Assembly: GCF_027497215.1 (NCBI RefSeq)
Contig: NZ_CP114904.1
Span: 2,998,001-3,062,000 of the forward strand
Direction: 5' to 3'
Origin: Micromonospora sp. WMMD812
Lineage (GTDB): Bacteria; Actinomycetota; Actinomycetes; Mycobacteriales; Micromonosporaceae
Length of the DNA stretch: 64,000 nucleotides
The position numbers were made by a program, and so were the translations under genes. Below are positions 56,901 to 64,000 of this stretch, piece by piece (positions within the stretch are counted from its first letter, which is position 1; every line of letters starts with the position of its first letter). A model generated the notes under the pieces. That model was not told the DNA's origin, searched no databases, and worked only from the letters and a program-made list of their open reading frames with translations.

Positions 56901-57550
56901 GGCACATCGGCCCGGTGCCGTTCGAGCACGGCGGCGGCGGTCCGGCCCAGCTCGGCGACGGTGCCGACGTCGGCCAGCTCGGACCCGAGCTCGGCCAGCG
57001 CCCGGAGCCGACGCGCGCCGATCACCCGGCCGGTGGTCTCGTTCACGATGCAGAAAATGCCGGCGACCGCGCCGTCGACACCGATGATCGGGTCGTAGGA
57101 GACGTCGAAGTAGGTCTCCTCCAGGAAGCCGTGCCGATCGATCAGGAAGGGGTGGTCCTCGCCGCGGTAGGAGCGGCCGGTGCGGCGCACACCGTCCAGC
57201 AGCGGGCCGAGCACGTCCCAGGTCTCCGCCCAGGACGTCCGGGCCGGCCGGCACAGCGCGTCCGGGTGCTTGCTGCCGATCGTCGGCCGGTAGGCGTCGT
57301 TGTAGAAGGCCAGCTCGTCCTCGCCCCAGAACATGACGATCTGCGCGCTGGAGGCGAGCATCATGCCGACCGCGCCGGCCAGTGCGGCCGGCCACCGGGC
57401 CGGGGTGCCCAACGGGCTGCCGCCCCAGTCGAAGGCGCCGAGGTGGCGGCCCATCTCGCCGCCGGCGGCGAAGGCCGCGGCCAACGCCGGGGGCAACTCA
57501 CCGTCACTCGGGAGTTGCCCCTCGTCCGCGCCCCCCAGCGCCGAACTCAT
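53903..57550 (-). CDS. Hybrid histidine kinase - receiver - SpoIIE phosphatase - RsbW-like kinase fusion
   Basis: A 1215-residue multidomain signalling protein. In order: PAS-like sensor (about 35-175, with SAQIVMFWGEDELAFYNDAYRP); GAF (180-320); HisKA with phosphoacceptor H352 in NVSHEFRTPL; HATPase (455-565, N-box NLVANAVKFT); receiver domain (618-735, acceptor D666, K718); a second GAF (745-855); a PP2C SpoIIE phosphatase (870-1088: GGDWYD, IGDVVGKG, DGLIED, RRDDVAVL); and a C-terminal HATPase_c_2 anti-sigma kinase (1092-1215: ISEAAANAIEH, GRGLSLI). No membrane helix is seen, so it is cytoplasmic. ATG 57550 has GGGAGGG four bases upstream. The combination lets redox, ligand or stress inputs act on a STAS antagonist such as the one next door. 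Confidence 0.93.
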   Translation of the reverse strand: MSSALGGADEGQLPSDGELPPALAAAFAAGGEMGRHLGAFDWGGSPLGTPARWPAALAGAVGMMLASSAQIVMFWGEDELAFYNDAYRPTIGSKHPDALCRPARTSWAETWDVLGPLLDGVRRTGRSYRGEDHPFLIDRHGFLEETYFDVSYDPIIGVDGAVAGIFCIVNETTGRVIGARRLRALAELGSELADVGTVAELGRTAAAVLERHRADVPFAQIWLRDDAGRFALAGASGVDPATAGTSPEVFARVGDGAEVAVADLLDPVPAAAADRALVLPVTATNETVGALVLGVARRLPLTDEYRNFLDLVAAQISRAVGKQRAYEQERDRAAALAALDRAKTNFFANVSHEFRTPLTLVLGPLEDLLADSALPAAYTDRLTVVHRNALRLLKLVNTVLDFSRLESGRLAARYQPTDLADYSSRLASTFRSAIERAGMRLVVDCPPLPAPVFVDRDMWEKIVLNLVANAVKFTFDGEIRVRVRAVDGKARLEVVDTGVGIAPGELPHVFERFHRAPEVRARTHEGTGIGLALVRDLTEMHGGEVAVTSRVGQGSVFTVTVPFGFAHLPAERVADAGGPAPAGSEQARLYVAETAIWTGAEESVATGGRPTEGVRAGRILVVDDNPDLREHVTRLLSPAWEVVTAADGAQALRLAVEGAFDLVLTDVMMPRLDGFGLVTALRADDRTRDVPIVLLSARAGSAEAVAGLSVGADDYLTKPFSGQELIARVRANVELGQLRGQIIRRLRALADAAVAVNTARSTGDVLQVAARHALDLVAAARVLVAAGGRRVEADAGGRSGHDPSFVLPLTGSGGEPRGELRVWRADGDGAETDKAALAQLARLVGVRLENAQLYEAEHRIATTLQHSLLPRALPQLPGAVVASRYLPGTTDVEVGGDWYDVVARDGAELVLVIGDVVGKGVQAAAAMGQVRNALRAYVLEGFDPGESLTRLNRLVSSTERRSFATVVCLLFHPRTGRLRYASAGHPSPLVIRGGDVAFLHDRALGPPVGAIPDAAYRTLEGELPAGSRLLLYTDGLIEDRHVGIDAALARLRVDAATPGEHVTDLIDAVVARVEGRPRRDDVAVLALEAAEPNRFTLRLPADPTRLSVLRKRLEDFLVAHGVGETDLFDLTVAISEAAANAIEHPVAPTEPMVDIDVTIEDGTVVATVRDSGHWRESTGSGFRGRGLSLIRALGELSVSRSATGTEVTLRRRLQG

Positions 57551-57673
57551 GCGCCCTCCCGATCCGACCGCCGCGCCACCCAGCCGATGTCCCCATCCGC
57601 CGTGCTCCGCCTTGTACCCCGGCGGCGTGGCGATGTAACGCATGGGACGCGCGGGACGCTGTCGAGACCCGCG

Positions 57674-58396
57674 TCAATGACCCCGGTCCGACAGCTGCCC
57701 GGCGATGCGCTCGCCGGCGGCCCGGACCAGCGCGCCCACCGGCCGGGGGTCCGCCTCGTTCTCCGGGTGCCACTGCACGCCCAGCACGAACGGCCGGCCC
57801 GGATCCTCCACCGCCTCGACGACCCCGTCGTCGGCCCAGCCGCTGACGGTCAGCCGCCCCGGATCGGCCACCCCCTGATGGTGGTACGAGTTCACCCGGC
57901 CCACCCCGGCCATGACCGTGCCTGCCAGGCTGCCCGGCGCGAACCGGACCGGATGCGCGCCGTAGACACCCGGGGCGGGGCGGTGCCGCTCGTGCCCGAC
58001 CAGCTCCGGCAGGTGCTGGTGCAGACTGCCGCCGTACGCGATCGCGAGCAGCTGCATTCCCCGGCACACGCCCAGCACCGGCAGCCCGGCAGCGAGCGCG
58101 GCGGTGAGCAGGGTCAGCTCACCCGCGTCCCGGGTCGGCCGGCTGTCGGTGCGCGGGGCCGGGAGCTGGCCGTAGCGGGCCGGGTCGACGTCGGCGCCGC
58201 CGGCCAGGATCAGCCCGTCCAGCACCCGCAGCACGTCGGCGTCCCGGTCGTCCGGGGGCAGCACCACCGCGCGGCCGCCGGACGCGGTGACCGCCCGGAC
58301 GTACGCCTCGGGCACCAGCACCACCGGCACGTCCCGCCAGACCGCCCAGCCGGCCGGCTCGACGTACGCGCTGATCCCGATCAGCGGCCGCGTCAC
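57674..58396 (-). CDS. Gamma-glutamyl-gamma-aminobutyrate hydrolase family protein (PuuD-like)
   Basis: A 240-residue class I glutamine amidotransferase-like hydrolase. The nucleophile cysteine is in LGVCRGMQLLAIAYGG and the catalytic histidine/glutamate in GVQWHPEN; LILAGGADVDPARYG is the oxyanion region. Such enzymes split gamma-glutamyl amides to glutamate and an amino acid. GTG 58396 begins TRPLIGISAYVEP, the usual start of the family; a TTG 12 codons upstream is in frame. It is last in the ALDH-SDR-hydrolase run. Confidence 0.88.
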   Translation of the reverse strand: MTRPLIGISAYVEPAGWAVWRDVPVVLVPEAYVRAVTASGGRAVVLPPDDRDADVLRVLDGLILAGGADVDPARYGQLPAPRTDSRPTRDAGELTLLTAALAAGLPVLGVCRGMQLLAIAYGGSLHQHLPELVGHERHRPAPGVYGAHPVRFAPGSLAGTVMAGVGRVNSYHHQGVADPGRLTVSGWADDGVVEAVEDPGRPFVLGVQWHPENEADPRPVGALVRAAGERIAGQLSDRGH

Positions 58397-58442
58397 GTCG
58401 GCGGCACCGGTCGCGACCGCGGGGCTCGCCAAACCGGCCCGC

Positions 58443-59219
58443 TCACAGCGGGGTGACGTAGGCGCCGGTGATGCCGCCGTCGACCACGAACTGGGCGGCG
58501 GTCATGAAGGACGCGTCGTCGCTGGCCAGGAACGCGACCGCGGCGGCGATCTCCTGCGCCGTCCCGAACCGGCCCATCGGCACGTGCACCAGCCGGCGGG
58601 CGGCCCGCTCCGGGTCGGCGGCGAAGAGTTCCAGCAGCAGCGGGGTGGCGACCGGGCCGGGGCACAGGGCGTTCACCCGGATCCCCTCCCGGGCGAACTG
58701 CACCCCCAGCTCCCGCGTCATCGCCAGCACACCGCCCTTGCTCGCCGTGTACGCGATCTGCGAGGTGGCGGCGCCCATCAACGCCACGAACGACGCGGTG
58801 TTGATGATCGAGCCCTTGCCCTGCCGCCGCATGTGCGGGATCACGTACTTGCAGCAGAGGTAGACGCTCGTGGTGTTGACCCGCAGCACCCGTTCCCAGG
58901 CGTCCAGCCCGGTCTCCAGGATCGAGTCGTCGTCCGGTGGGGAGATGCCGGCGTTGTTGAACGCCACGTCCACCCGGCCGTGCCGCTCGACCACCCCGTC
59001 GAACAGGTCCCGGACGGCCGCCTCGTCCGCGACGTCCACGGCGACGAACTCGCCGCCCACCTCGTCCGCGGCCCGCTTGCCCGCCTCCGCGTCGATGTCC
59101 ACGCAGACCACCCGGGCGCCCTCGGCGGCGAACCGCCGCACCGTGGCCAGCCCGATCCCGCTGCCCGCTCCGGTGACGACGGCCACCCGGTCCTGCAACC
59201 GACCCTGCACGCTGCTCAC
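58443..59219 (-). CDS. Short-chain dehydrogenase/reductase
   Basis: A 258-residue SDR of the classical type. The cofactor loop is VAVVTGAGSGIGLATVRRFA, with an aspartate after the second strand (CVDID) that favours NAD. The NNAG motif, catalytic serine region NTASFVALMG and YTASKGG follow. The GTG at 59219 overlaps the aldehyde dehydrogenase stop (GTGA). The position between aldehyde dehydrogenase and gamma-glutamyl hydrolase suggests that it oxidises a gamma-glutamylated amino alcohol to the aldehyde. Confidence 0.9.
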   Translation of the reverse strand: MSSVQGRLQDRVAVVTGAGSGIGLATVRRFAAEGARVVCVDIDAEAGKRAADEVGGEFVAVDVADEAAVRDLFDGVVERHGRVDVAFNNAGISPPDDDSILETGLDAWERVLRVNTTSVYLCCKYVIPHMRRQGKGSIINTASFVALMGAATSQIAYTASKGGVLAMTRELGVQFAREGIRVNALCPGPVATPLLLELFAADPERAARRLVHVPMGRFGTAQEIAAAVAFLASDDASFMTAAQFVVDGGITGAYVTPL

Positions 59220-60571
59220 TCCTCCGTCGCGATGAACACGTTCTTGACGTCGGTGAACGCGTGCAGCGCGTCCGGGCCCAGCTCACGGCCGAGCCCGGAG
59301 CGCTTCATGCCACCGAACGGGGTCCAGTAGCGCACCGAGGAGTGCGAGTTGACGCTCAGGTTGCCGGACTCGACGGCTCGCGCCACCCGGACCGCCCGGC
59401 CGACGTCCCGCGTCCAGATCGAGCCGGAGAGGCCGTACTCGGTGTCGTTGGCGAGCCGGATCGCGTCGGCCTCGTCGTCGAACGGGAGCACCGAGACGAC
59501 CGGGCCGAAGATCTCCTCCCGCCAGTGCCGGTCGGCCGGAGAGTCGGCGAGCAGCACGGTCGGGGCGTACCAGAAGCCGGGGCCGTCCGGGCGGGAGCCG
59601 GTGAAGGCGACCTTCGCGCCGTCGACGTAGCCGGCCACCCGCTCCCGCTGGCCCGCCGAGATCAGCGGGCCCATCTCGGCGGTGTCCCGGGCCGGGTCCT
59701 CCACCCGGAACCCGCGCACCGCCGGTTCGAGCAGTTCGAGGAACCGGTCGTACGCCGGGCGCTCGACCAGGATCCGGGACCGGGCGCAGCAGTCCTGGCC
59801 GGCGTTGTCGAAGACCGCGTACGGCGCGGTGGCCGCCGCCTTCGCCAGGTCGGCGTCGGCGAAGACCAGGTTGGCGGACTTGCCGCCCAGCTCCAGCGTC
59901 ACCCGCTTCACCTGGGCCGCGCAGCCGGCCATGATCCGGGTGCCGACCTGGGTGGAGCCGGTGAAGCAGATCTTGCGGACCGCCGGGTGGGTGACGAAGC
60001 GCTCGCCGACCACGCGACCCTCGCCGGGTAGCACGGTGAACACGTCGTCGGGCAGGCCGGCCTCGCGGCCCAGCTCGGCCAGGCGGAGCGCGGTGAGCGG
60101 TGTCAGCTCGGCCGGCTTCAGCACGACGGTGTTGCCGGCGGCGAGCGCCGGGGCGAAGCCCCACGCGGCGATCGGCATCGGGAAGTTCCACGGCACGATC
60201 ACCCCGACCACGCCGAGCGGTTCGTGGAAGGTGACGTCCAGCCCGCCGGGCACCGGGATCTGCCGCCCGGTGAGCCGCTCCGGCGCGCCGGCGTAGTAGT
60301 CGAGCACGTCCCGGACGTTGCCGGCCTCCCACCGGGCGTTGCCGATGGTGTGCCCGGAGTTGCGTACCTCCAGCCCGGCCAACTCCTCCAGGTGCGCGTC
60401 CACCAGGGCCGCGAACCGCCGCAGCAGCCGCGCCCGCTCCCCCGGCGCGACACCGCGCCACCGCTCGTACGCGACGGCGGCCCGCGAGATCGCCGCATCC
60501 ACCTCGCCCAGCGAGGTCGCCGGAACCTCCGCGACAACTTCCCCGGTGGCCGGGTTCACCACACTCGTCAC
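59216..60571 (-). CDS. NAD(P)-dependent aldehyde dehydrogenase
   Basis: A 451-residue aldehyde dehydrogenase, slightly shorter than the usual 480-500 at the N-terminus. Family motifs are PWNFPMPIAAWGFAPALAAGNT, the glutamate in VTLELGGKSANLVF, the catalytic cysteine pair in GQDCCARSRIL and EEIFGPVVSVLPFD. In the gamma-glutamyl-amine route it would oxidise the aldehyde to the acid. GTG 60571 has AGAGGGGTGGGGG upstream. The 135-base gap to the ligase gene holds palindrome copy 3. Confidence 0.93.
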   Translation of the reverse strand: MTSVVNPATGEVVAEVPATSLGEVDAAISRAAVAYERWRGVAPGERARLLRRFAALVDAHLEELAGLEVRNSGHTIGNARWEAGNVRDVLDYYAGAPERLTGRQIPVPGGLDVTFHEPLGVVGVIVPWNFPMPIAAWGFAPALAAGNTVVLKPAELTPLTALRLAELGREAGLPDDVFTVLPGEGRVVGERFVTHPAVRKICFTGSTQVGTRIMAGCAAQVKRVTLELGGKSANLVFADADLAKAAATAPYAVFDNAGQDCCARSRILVERPAYDRFLELLEPAVRGFRVEDPARDTAEMGPLISAGQRERVAGYVDGAKVAFTGSRPDGPGFWYAPTVLLADSPADRHWREEIFGPVVSVLPFDDEADAIRLANDTEYGLSGSIWTRDVGRAVRVARAVESGNLSVNSHSSVRYWTPFGGMKRSGLGRELGPDALHAFTDVKNVFIATEE

Positions 60572-60590
60572 GCCCCCACCCCTCTCCGGT

Positions 60591-60670
60591 CCCCGCGATC
60601 GTGCAGTTTCCGCCCCGGCAAAGGCCGCGTACCGCCACGAACCAGGGGCACACAGTGCAAGATCGCGGGG
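60591..60670. repeat. Intergenic palindrome (GATCGTGCAGTT type), copy 3
   Basis: Arms 60591-60616 and 60645-60670 match at 21 of 26 positions across a 28-base loop. The core GATCGTGCAGTT differs from copies 1 and 2 by one or two bases. It lies between the glutamine-synthetase-like gene stop and the aldehyde dehydrogenase start. Confidence 0.65.
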
Positions 60671-60706
60671 GGTGTCGGCGGGAGGGCGCGGAGCGCGCGG
60701 CGCGGG

Positions 60707-62071
60707 CTACAGGCGTTCGAAGCCACGGATCAGCTCCCAGTCGGTGACCGCGGCGTCGAAGGCCTTCAGCTCGACGCGGGCCTGATTGGCGTAGTGGGCG
60801 ACCACCTCGTCGCCGAAGGCGTCCTTCGCCAGGGTGGAGGACTCCCAGAGGGTGAGGGCGTCGCGCAGCGTGCCGGGCACCCGCTCGGCGTCCGGGTCGT
60901 CGTACGCGTTGCCGGCGCACTCCGCACCCAACTCCAGCTCCTGCTCGATGCCGTGCACCGCCCCGGCGACCAGCGCGGCGATCGCCAGGTGCGGGTTGAC
61001 GTCCGCCCCGGGCACCCGGTTCTCCACCCGCATCCCGGGCCCGTGCCCGACCAGCCGCAGCGCGCAGGTGCGGTTGTCGACGCCCCAGCGCAGCGCGGTC
61101 GGCGCGAACGACCCGGGCTGGTAGCGCTTGTACGAGTTGACGTTCGGGGCGAAGAGCAGACTGAACTCGCGCATGGTGGCGAGCAGCCCGGCGAGCACCC
61201 GCCGCCCGCTCACCGACAGGTGCGCCGGCCCGTCGCCGAGCAGCGCCGACCGGCCGTCGACGTCGCGCAGCGAGAAGTGGATGTGGCAGGAGTTCCCCTC
61301 CCGCGCGTTCGGCTTGGCCATGAAGGTGATCGACATGCCCTCCTGGGCGGCGATCTCCTTCGCCCCGTTCTTGTAGATGACGTGGTGGTCGGCGCAGGCC
61401 ACCGCCTCGTCGTACCGGAAGGCGATCTCGTGCTGGCCGAGGTTGCACTCGCCCTTGGCGCTCTCCGGGGTCAGCCCGGCTCCGGCCATCTCCCGGCGGA
61501 TCCGGCGCAGCAGCGGCTCCACCCGGGCCGTGCCGAGCAACGAGTAGTCCACGTTGTACTGGTTCGCCGGGGTCAGCTCCCGGTAGCCCCGCCGCCACGC
61601 GTCCTCGTACGAGTCACGGAACAGCACGAACTCCAGCTCGGTGCCGGCGTACGCGGTCAGCCCGTGCCCGGCGAGCCGGTCCAACTGGTGGCGGAGGATC
61701 TGCCGGGGCGAGGCGAGCACCGGGCCGGAGCCGTCCAGCCACTCCAGGTCGGCCAGGAGCATGGCGGTGCCCGGCTGCCAGGGCACCCGGCGCAGGGTGG
61801 TCAGGTCCGGCTTCATCGCGAAGTCGCCGTAGCCCCGCTCCCAGCTCGACATCGCGTAGCCGTCGACGGTGTTCATGTCGACGTCGACGGCGAGCAGGTA
61901 GTTGCACCCCTCGCTGCCGTGTGCGACGACCTGGTCCAGGAAGAACGGAGCGTGGAACCGCTTGCCCTGCAGGCGGCCCTGCATGTCGACCAGGGCCAGC
62001 ACGACCGTGTCGATCTCGCGATCGGCGACGGCGACCCGCAGTTGTTCCAGTGTGAGCGGCGCTCTCCTCAT
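60707..62071 (-). CDS. Glutamine synthetase-like gamma-glutamyl-amine ligase
   Basis: A 454-residue member of the glutamine synthetase superfamily. The N-terminal beta-grasp part reads TVVLALVDMQGRLQGKRFHA, and catalytic-domain blocks ELEFVLFRD, GECNLGQHEIAFRYDEAVACADHH and NSCHIHFSLRD, plus NPHLAIAALVAGAVHGIE, are visible. It is of the PuuA/GlnA3/GlnA4-like type, which adds glutamate to amines rather than ammonia. ATG 62071 has GGAGG eight bases upstream. A promoter candidate lies at 62092-62120. The downstream genes would finish catabolism of the gamma-glutamyl product. Confidence 0.9.
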   Translation of the reverse strand: MRRAPLTLEQLRVAVADREIDTVVLALVDMQGRLQGKRFHAPFFLDQVVAHGSEGCNYLLAVDVDMNTVDGYAMSSWERGYGDFAMKPDLTTLRRVPWQPGTAMLLADLEWLDGSGPVLASPRQILRHQLDRLAGHGLTAYAGTELEFVLFRDSYEDAWRRGYRELTPANQYNVDYSLLGTARVEPLLRRIRREMAGAGLTPESAKGECNLGQHEIAFRYDEAVACADHHVIYKNGAKEIAAQEGMSITFMAKPNAREGNSCHIHFSLRDVDGRSALLGDGPAHLSVSGRRVLAGLLATMREFSLLFAPNVNSYKRYQPGSFAPTALRWGVDNRTCALRLVGHGPGMRVENRVPGADVNPHLAIAALVAGAVHGIEQELELGAECAGNAYDDPDAERVPGTLRDALTLWESSTLAKDAFGDEVVAHYANQARVELKAFDAAVTDWELIRGFERL

Positions 62072-62091
62072 CCGCGGGCCTCCATCACCAA

Positions 62092-62120
62092 GGTCTACTG
62101 GCAAACCGGATCACCGTCAA
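62092..62120 (-). promoter_or_regulatory. Promoter candidate of the gamma-glutamyl-amine ligase gene
   Basis: On the minus strand TTGACG (62115-62120) is followed, after a 17-base spacer, by TAGACC (62092-62097), 21 bases before ATG 62071. The -35 box is close to consensus, the -10 only partly. It lies just downstream of the permease terminator, which fits an independent transcript. Confidence 0.45.
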
Positions 62121-62126
62121 TGCCCC

Positions 62127-62161
62127 GGACGCGCCGCCCGGGAAACCCGGGCGGCGCGTCC
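62127..62161 (-). terminator. Strong hairpin terminator after the APC permease
   Basis: GGACGCGCCGCCCGGG (62127-62142) and its exact complement (62146-62161) form a 16-base stem with an AAA loop, five bases after the permease stop at 62167. No T-run follows. Confidence 0.8.
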
Positions 62162-62166
62162 CCAGG

Positions 62167-63759
62167 TCAGGCGGGCGTGTCGGCCGGCGCGCCGTCCGCG
62201 GCGGTCCGGGGCCCGGGAACGTCGACGGTCCGTCGAGGGCCGGTAAACCACTTCCGGGCCGAGGCGTACCACCAGACGGCGACCAGCAGGAGCACCCCGC
62301 CCACGGCGATCGGCGCGTAGTTCACGGCCGACCACGTGAAGTCGGGATCGCCGGGCACACCGGCGGGCACGATCGGCAGCACGAAGTAGATCGAGATGAC
62401 CGCGATCTCGATCACCGCGATCCAGCCGAGGAGCTTGTACCGCCGCCCCAGCGTCCACGGACCGGGAACGAACCGGTCGCCCATCCGCAGCCGCAGCGCG
62501 ATCGGGATGAGGAACGACAGGTAGAGCCCGATCACCGCGACCGAGACGACGGCGTAGAAGGCGACCGGGATGCCGGCCGGGCTCTCGTAGAGCGCCGGCA
62601 GGGTGAGCACGAGCCCCGCCACCGTCGCCGCGATGATCGCGTTGACCGGGGTGCCGTTGCGGTCCACCCGGGACCAGAGCCGCCAGCCCGGCACCGCCCG
62701 GTCCCGGCTGAACGCGTACGCCATCCGGCTCATCGAGGTCACGCAGCTCATGCCGCAGAAGAACTGCCCGATGGTGGAGATGATGATGACCGTCTTGAAG
62801 AAGAACGGGGTCAGCGCGGTCTCGAAGATCGCGCCGGAGAAGCCGCCGGCGGCGTTGACCGCCTCCACGTCGGTGGCCGCGAAGAGGAACGCCAGCAGGA
62901 GGATCCAGCCGCCGATCGCGGAGTAGAAGATGGACCGCCAGAGGCCGCGGGCGGCGGCCTGGGAGGCGCCCCGGGTCTCCTCCGAGACGTGCGCGCAGGC
63001 GTCGAACCCGGTGATCGTGTACTGGGTGAGCAGGAAGCCCAGCGGCAGCACGTAGAACCAGAAGGTCAGCCCGCCGGTGTCGCCGTCGGCGAACCCGGAG
63101 TTGTTGAACCGCTCGGTGAAGACGAACTGGAAGCTCTGGTGCCGGTCCGGGACCAGGAGCAGGATGGCCACCACGGCGGCCGCGCCGGCCACGTGCCACC
63201 AGACCGAGACGTTCTGGAGCACGTCGATGATCCGGTGCCCGAAGATGTTGATCAGCCCGTGCAGGGCCAGGATGATCACGAAGAGCAGGAACGCCTGCCG
63301 GAGGGTGCCCTCCCAGCCGTCGAAGAGCGCCGACAGGGTGAGGTTGAGGAAGGTGGCGCAGCCGTAGTCCACCGACGCGGTGACAGCGACCAGCCCGATC
63401 AGGTTGAGCCAGCCCGTGAACCAGCCGTGCACCGGCCGGCCCATCTTCGCGGCCCACCAGTAGATGCCGCCGGCGGTCGGGTAGGCGGACACCAGCTCCG
63501 CCAGGCAGAAGCCGATGATCAGGATGAACAGCGAGATCAGTGGCCAGCCCCAGGACACGGCGACCGGGCCACCGTTGTTCCACGCCTGGCCGAACGTGGT
63601 GAAGCAGCCGGCCAGGATCGAGATGATCGAAAAGGAGATCGCGAAGTTGGAGAAGCCGCTCCATTTGCGGTGGAGCTCCTGTTTGTAGCCGAGTTCGGCG
63701 AGCCGTCGGGCGTCGTCGTCCATCGGTTGCTCGGCGGTCGGCGCGGGCGTCGTGGCCAC
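62167..63759 (-). CDS. APC family amino acid/amine permease
   Basis: A 530-residue, twelve-helix transporter of the amino acid/polyamine/organocation superfamily. The start of the core is GYKQELHRKWSGFSNFAISFSIISILAG, with the substrate-site helices SAYPTAGGIYWWAAKMG and FLLTQYTITGFDACAHVSEET. That last block is characteristic of the GABA/choline-like and ethanolamine-type permeases. GTG 63759 has GAGGAGGTG upstream. It would bring in the amine for the ligase in the next gene. Confidence 0.9.
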   Translation of the reverse strand: MATTPAPTAEQPMDDDARRLAELGYKQELHRKWSGFSNFAISFSIISILAGCFTTFGQAWNNGGPVAVSWGWPLISLFILIIGFCLAELVSAYPTAGGIYWWAAKMGRPVHGWFTGWLNLIGLVAVTASVDYGCATFLNLTLSALFDGWEGTLRQAFLLFVIILALHGLINIFGHRIIDVLQNVSVWWHVAGAAAVVAILLLVPDRHQSFQFVFTERFNNSGFADGDTGGLTFWFYVLPLGFLLTQYTITGFDACAHVSEETRGASQAAARGLWRSIFYSAIGGWILLLAFLFAATDVEAVNAAGGFSGAIFETALTPFFFKTVIIISTIGQFFCGMSCVTSMSRMAYAFSRDRAVPGWRLWSRVDRNGTPVNAIIAATVAGLVLTLPALYESPAGIPVAFYAVVSVAVIGLYLSFLIPIALRLRMGDRFVPGPWTLGRRYKLLGWIAVIEIAVISIYFVLPIVPAGVPGDPDFTWSAVNYAPIAVGGVLLLVAVWWYASARKWFTGPRRTVDVPGPRTAADGAPADTPA

Positions 63760-63910
63760 TGCACACCTCCTCGAGGCGATTCCCCGGTGCGAGTGGGCAA
63801 AGTGTCGTCCCCGTCGATCAAGGTGGTCAATACATCCCGCGTGGGAATCTCATCGCCGCCCGGGCTAATTCCGTTGCCGGAGCGGGCCCGCGGACCGCAT
63901 CCTTGACCCT

Positions 63911-64000
63911 GTGACCAGGCCCGATCGCGACGGGCCGCCGCCGGGCGCTCGGCAACGCCCGGCCCGCGTCGGCGCGGGGTGTCCACCTCTCTCTCACCCG
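63911..64000 (+). CDS. Possible start of a gene running off the right edge
   Basis: A GTG at 63911 opens a frame (TRPDRDGPPPGARQRPAR) that continues to the window end. It is divergent from the permease, the usual place for the regulator of such a cluster, but the residues are low complexity and no ribosome-binding site is clear. The 151 bases between (63760-63910) form the divergent promoter region, which includes TCCCGCGTGGGA (63835-63846), a short palindrome. Confidence 0.25.
   Translation, partial: MTRPDRDGPPPGARQRPARVGAGCPPLSHP

Noticed and set aside
54926..58456. 1176-codon plus-strand frame opposite the kinase/phosphatase gene
   Set aside because: No recognisable protein; the opposite strand carries seven clear domains across the same bases.
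59283..61598. Minus-strand 771-codon frame spanning aldehyde dehydrogenase and ligase genes
   Set aside because: Out-of-frame reading of two well-supported genes; composition is R/G/A/P noise.
63835..63846. TCCCGCGTGGGA as a regulator operator in the permease promoter region
   Set aside because: The arms are only four bases and such palindromes are frequent in this GC-rich DNA; kept only as a remark.

Overview
The window is about 64 kb of very GC-rich DNA with dense, mostly short-gapped genes, frequent GTG starts and many GTGA or ATGA stop/start overlaps. Gene content and order (rimP-nusA-ylxR-infB-DUF503-rbfA-DHH phosphoesterase-truB-ribF-rpsO-pnp-M16 peptidase-dapB, then thyX-dapA-rnj and ftsK-rimO-pgsA, all on the minus strand) is the conserved actinobacterial chromosome core. 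Accessory families (DUF6186, DUF2752, DUF4439, YbjN pair) point to Micromonosporaceae, most likely Micromonospora or a close relative; that genus assignment is inference. No tRNA, rRNA, CRISPR array, phage or intact insertion sequence was seen.

Layout. 1-7.0 kb: pgsA (cut by the window edge), rimO, an ornithine cyclodeaminase-like gene behind a MerR-type operator, a guanidine-III riboswitch with its SMR exporter (plus strand), a small membrane protein, a glyoxalase-fold protein and ftsK. 7.1-9.2 kb: two linked YbjN-domain genes. 9.2-12.7 kb: rnj, dapA, thyX. 12.7-13.4 kb: a gene-free stretch with a long imperfect inverted repeat. 13.4-18.3 kb: DUF2752 protein, YcaQ-type DNA glycosylase, two GNATs, a GT87-like membrane mannosyltransferase and a VOC protein. 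18.3-25.0 kb: an inserted carbohydrate locus: lacI regulator, lipoprotein binding protein and two permeases without an ATPase, divergent from a glycogen-debranching-type enzyme across a double operator. 25.0-45 kb: GNAT, dapB and the translation/RNA-decay core up to rimP, with several accessory genes between truB and the DHH gene.

45-57.6 kb: a Tat lipoprotein and ferritin-like protein pair; a PadR regulator with an ABC exporter (ATPase and large FtsX-type permease) behind a palindromic, apparently leaderless promoter; an F420-type oxidoreductase; a nucleotidyltransferase-like protein; a VIT1/CCC1 protein coupled to map; a STAS anti-sigma antagonist; and a 1215-residue fusion of histidine kinase, receiver, SpoIIE phosphatase and RsbW-like kinase. 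The last two look like most of one partner-switching circuit.

57.6-64 kb: a gamma-glutamyl-amine catabolic cluster (APC permease, glutamine-synthetase-like ligase, aldehyde dehydrogenase, SDR dehydrogenase, gamma-glutamyl hydrolase). An SDR where PuuB-type amine oxidase would be expected suggests an amino-alcohol such as ethanolamine rather than a diamine. Non-coding highlights are the guanidine-III riboswitch, three related intergenic palindromes (25.0, 26.5 and 60.6 kb), the 12.9/13.1 kb inverted repeat, and strong hairpin terminators after rpsO, infB and the APC permease.
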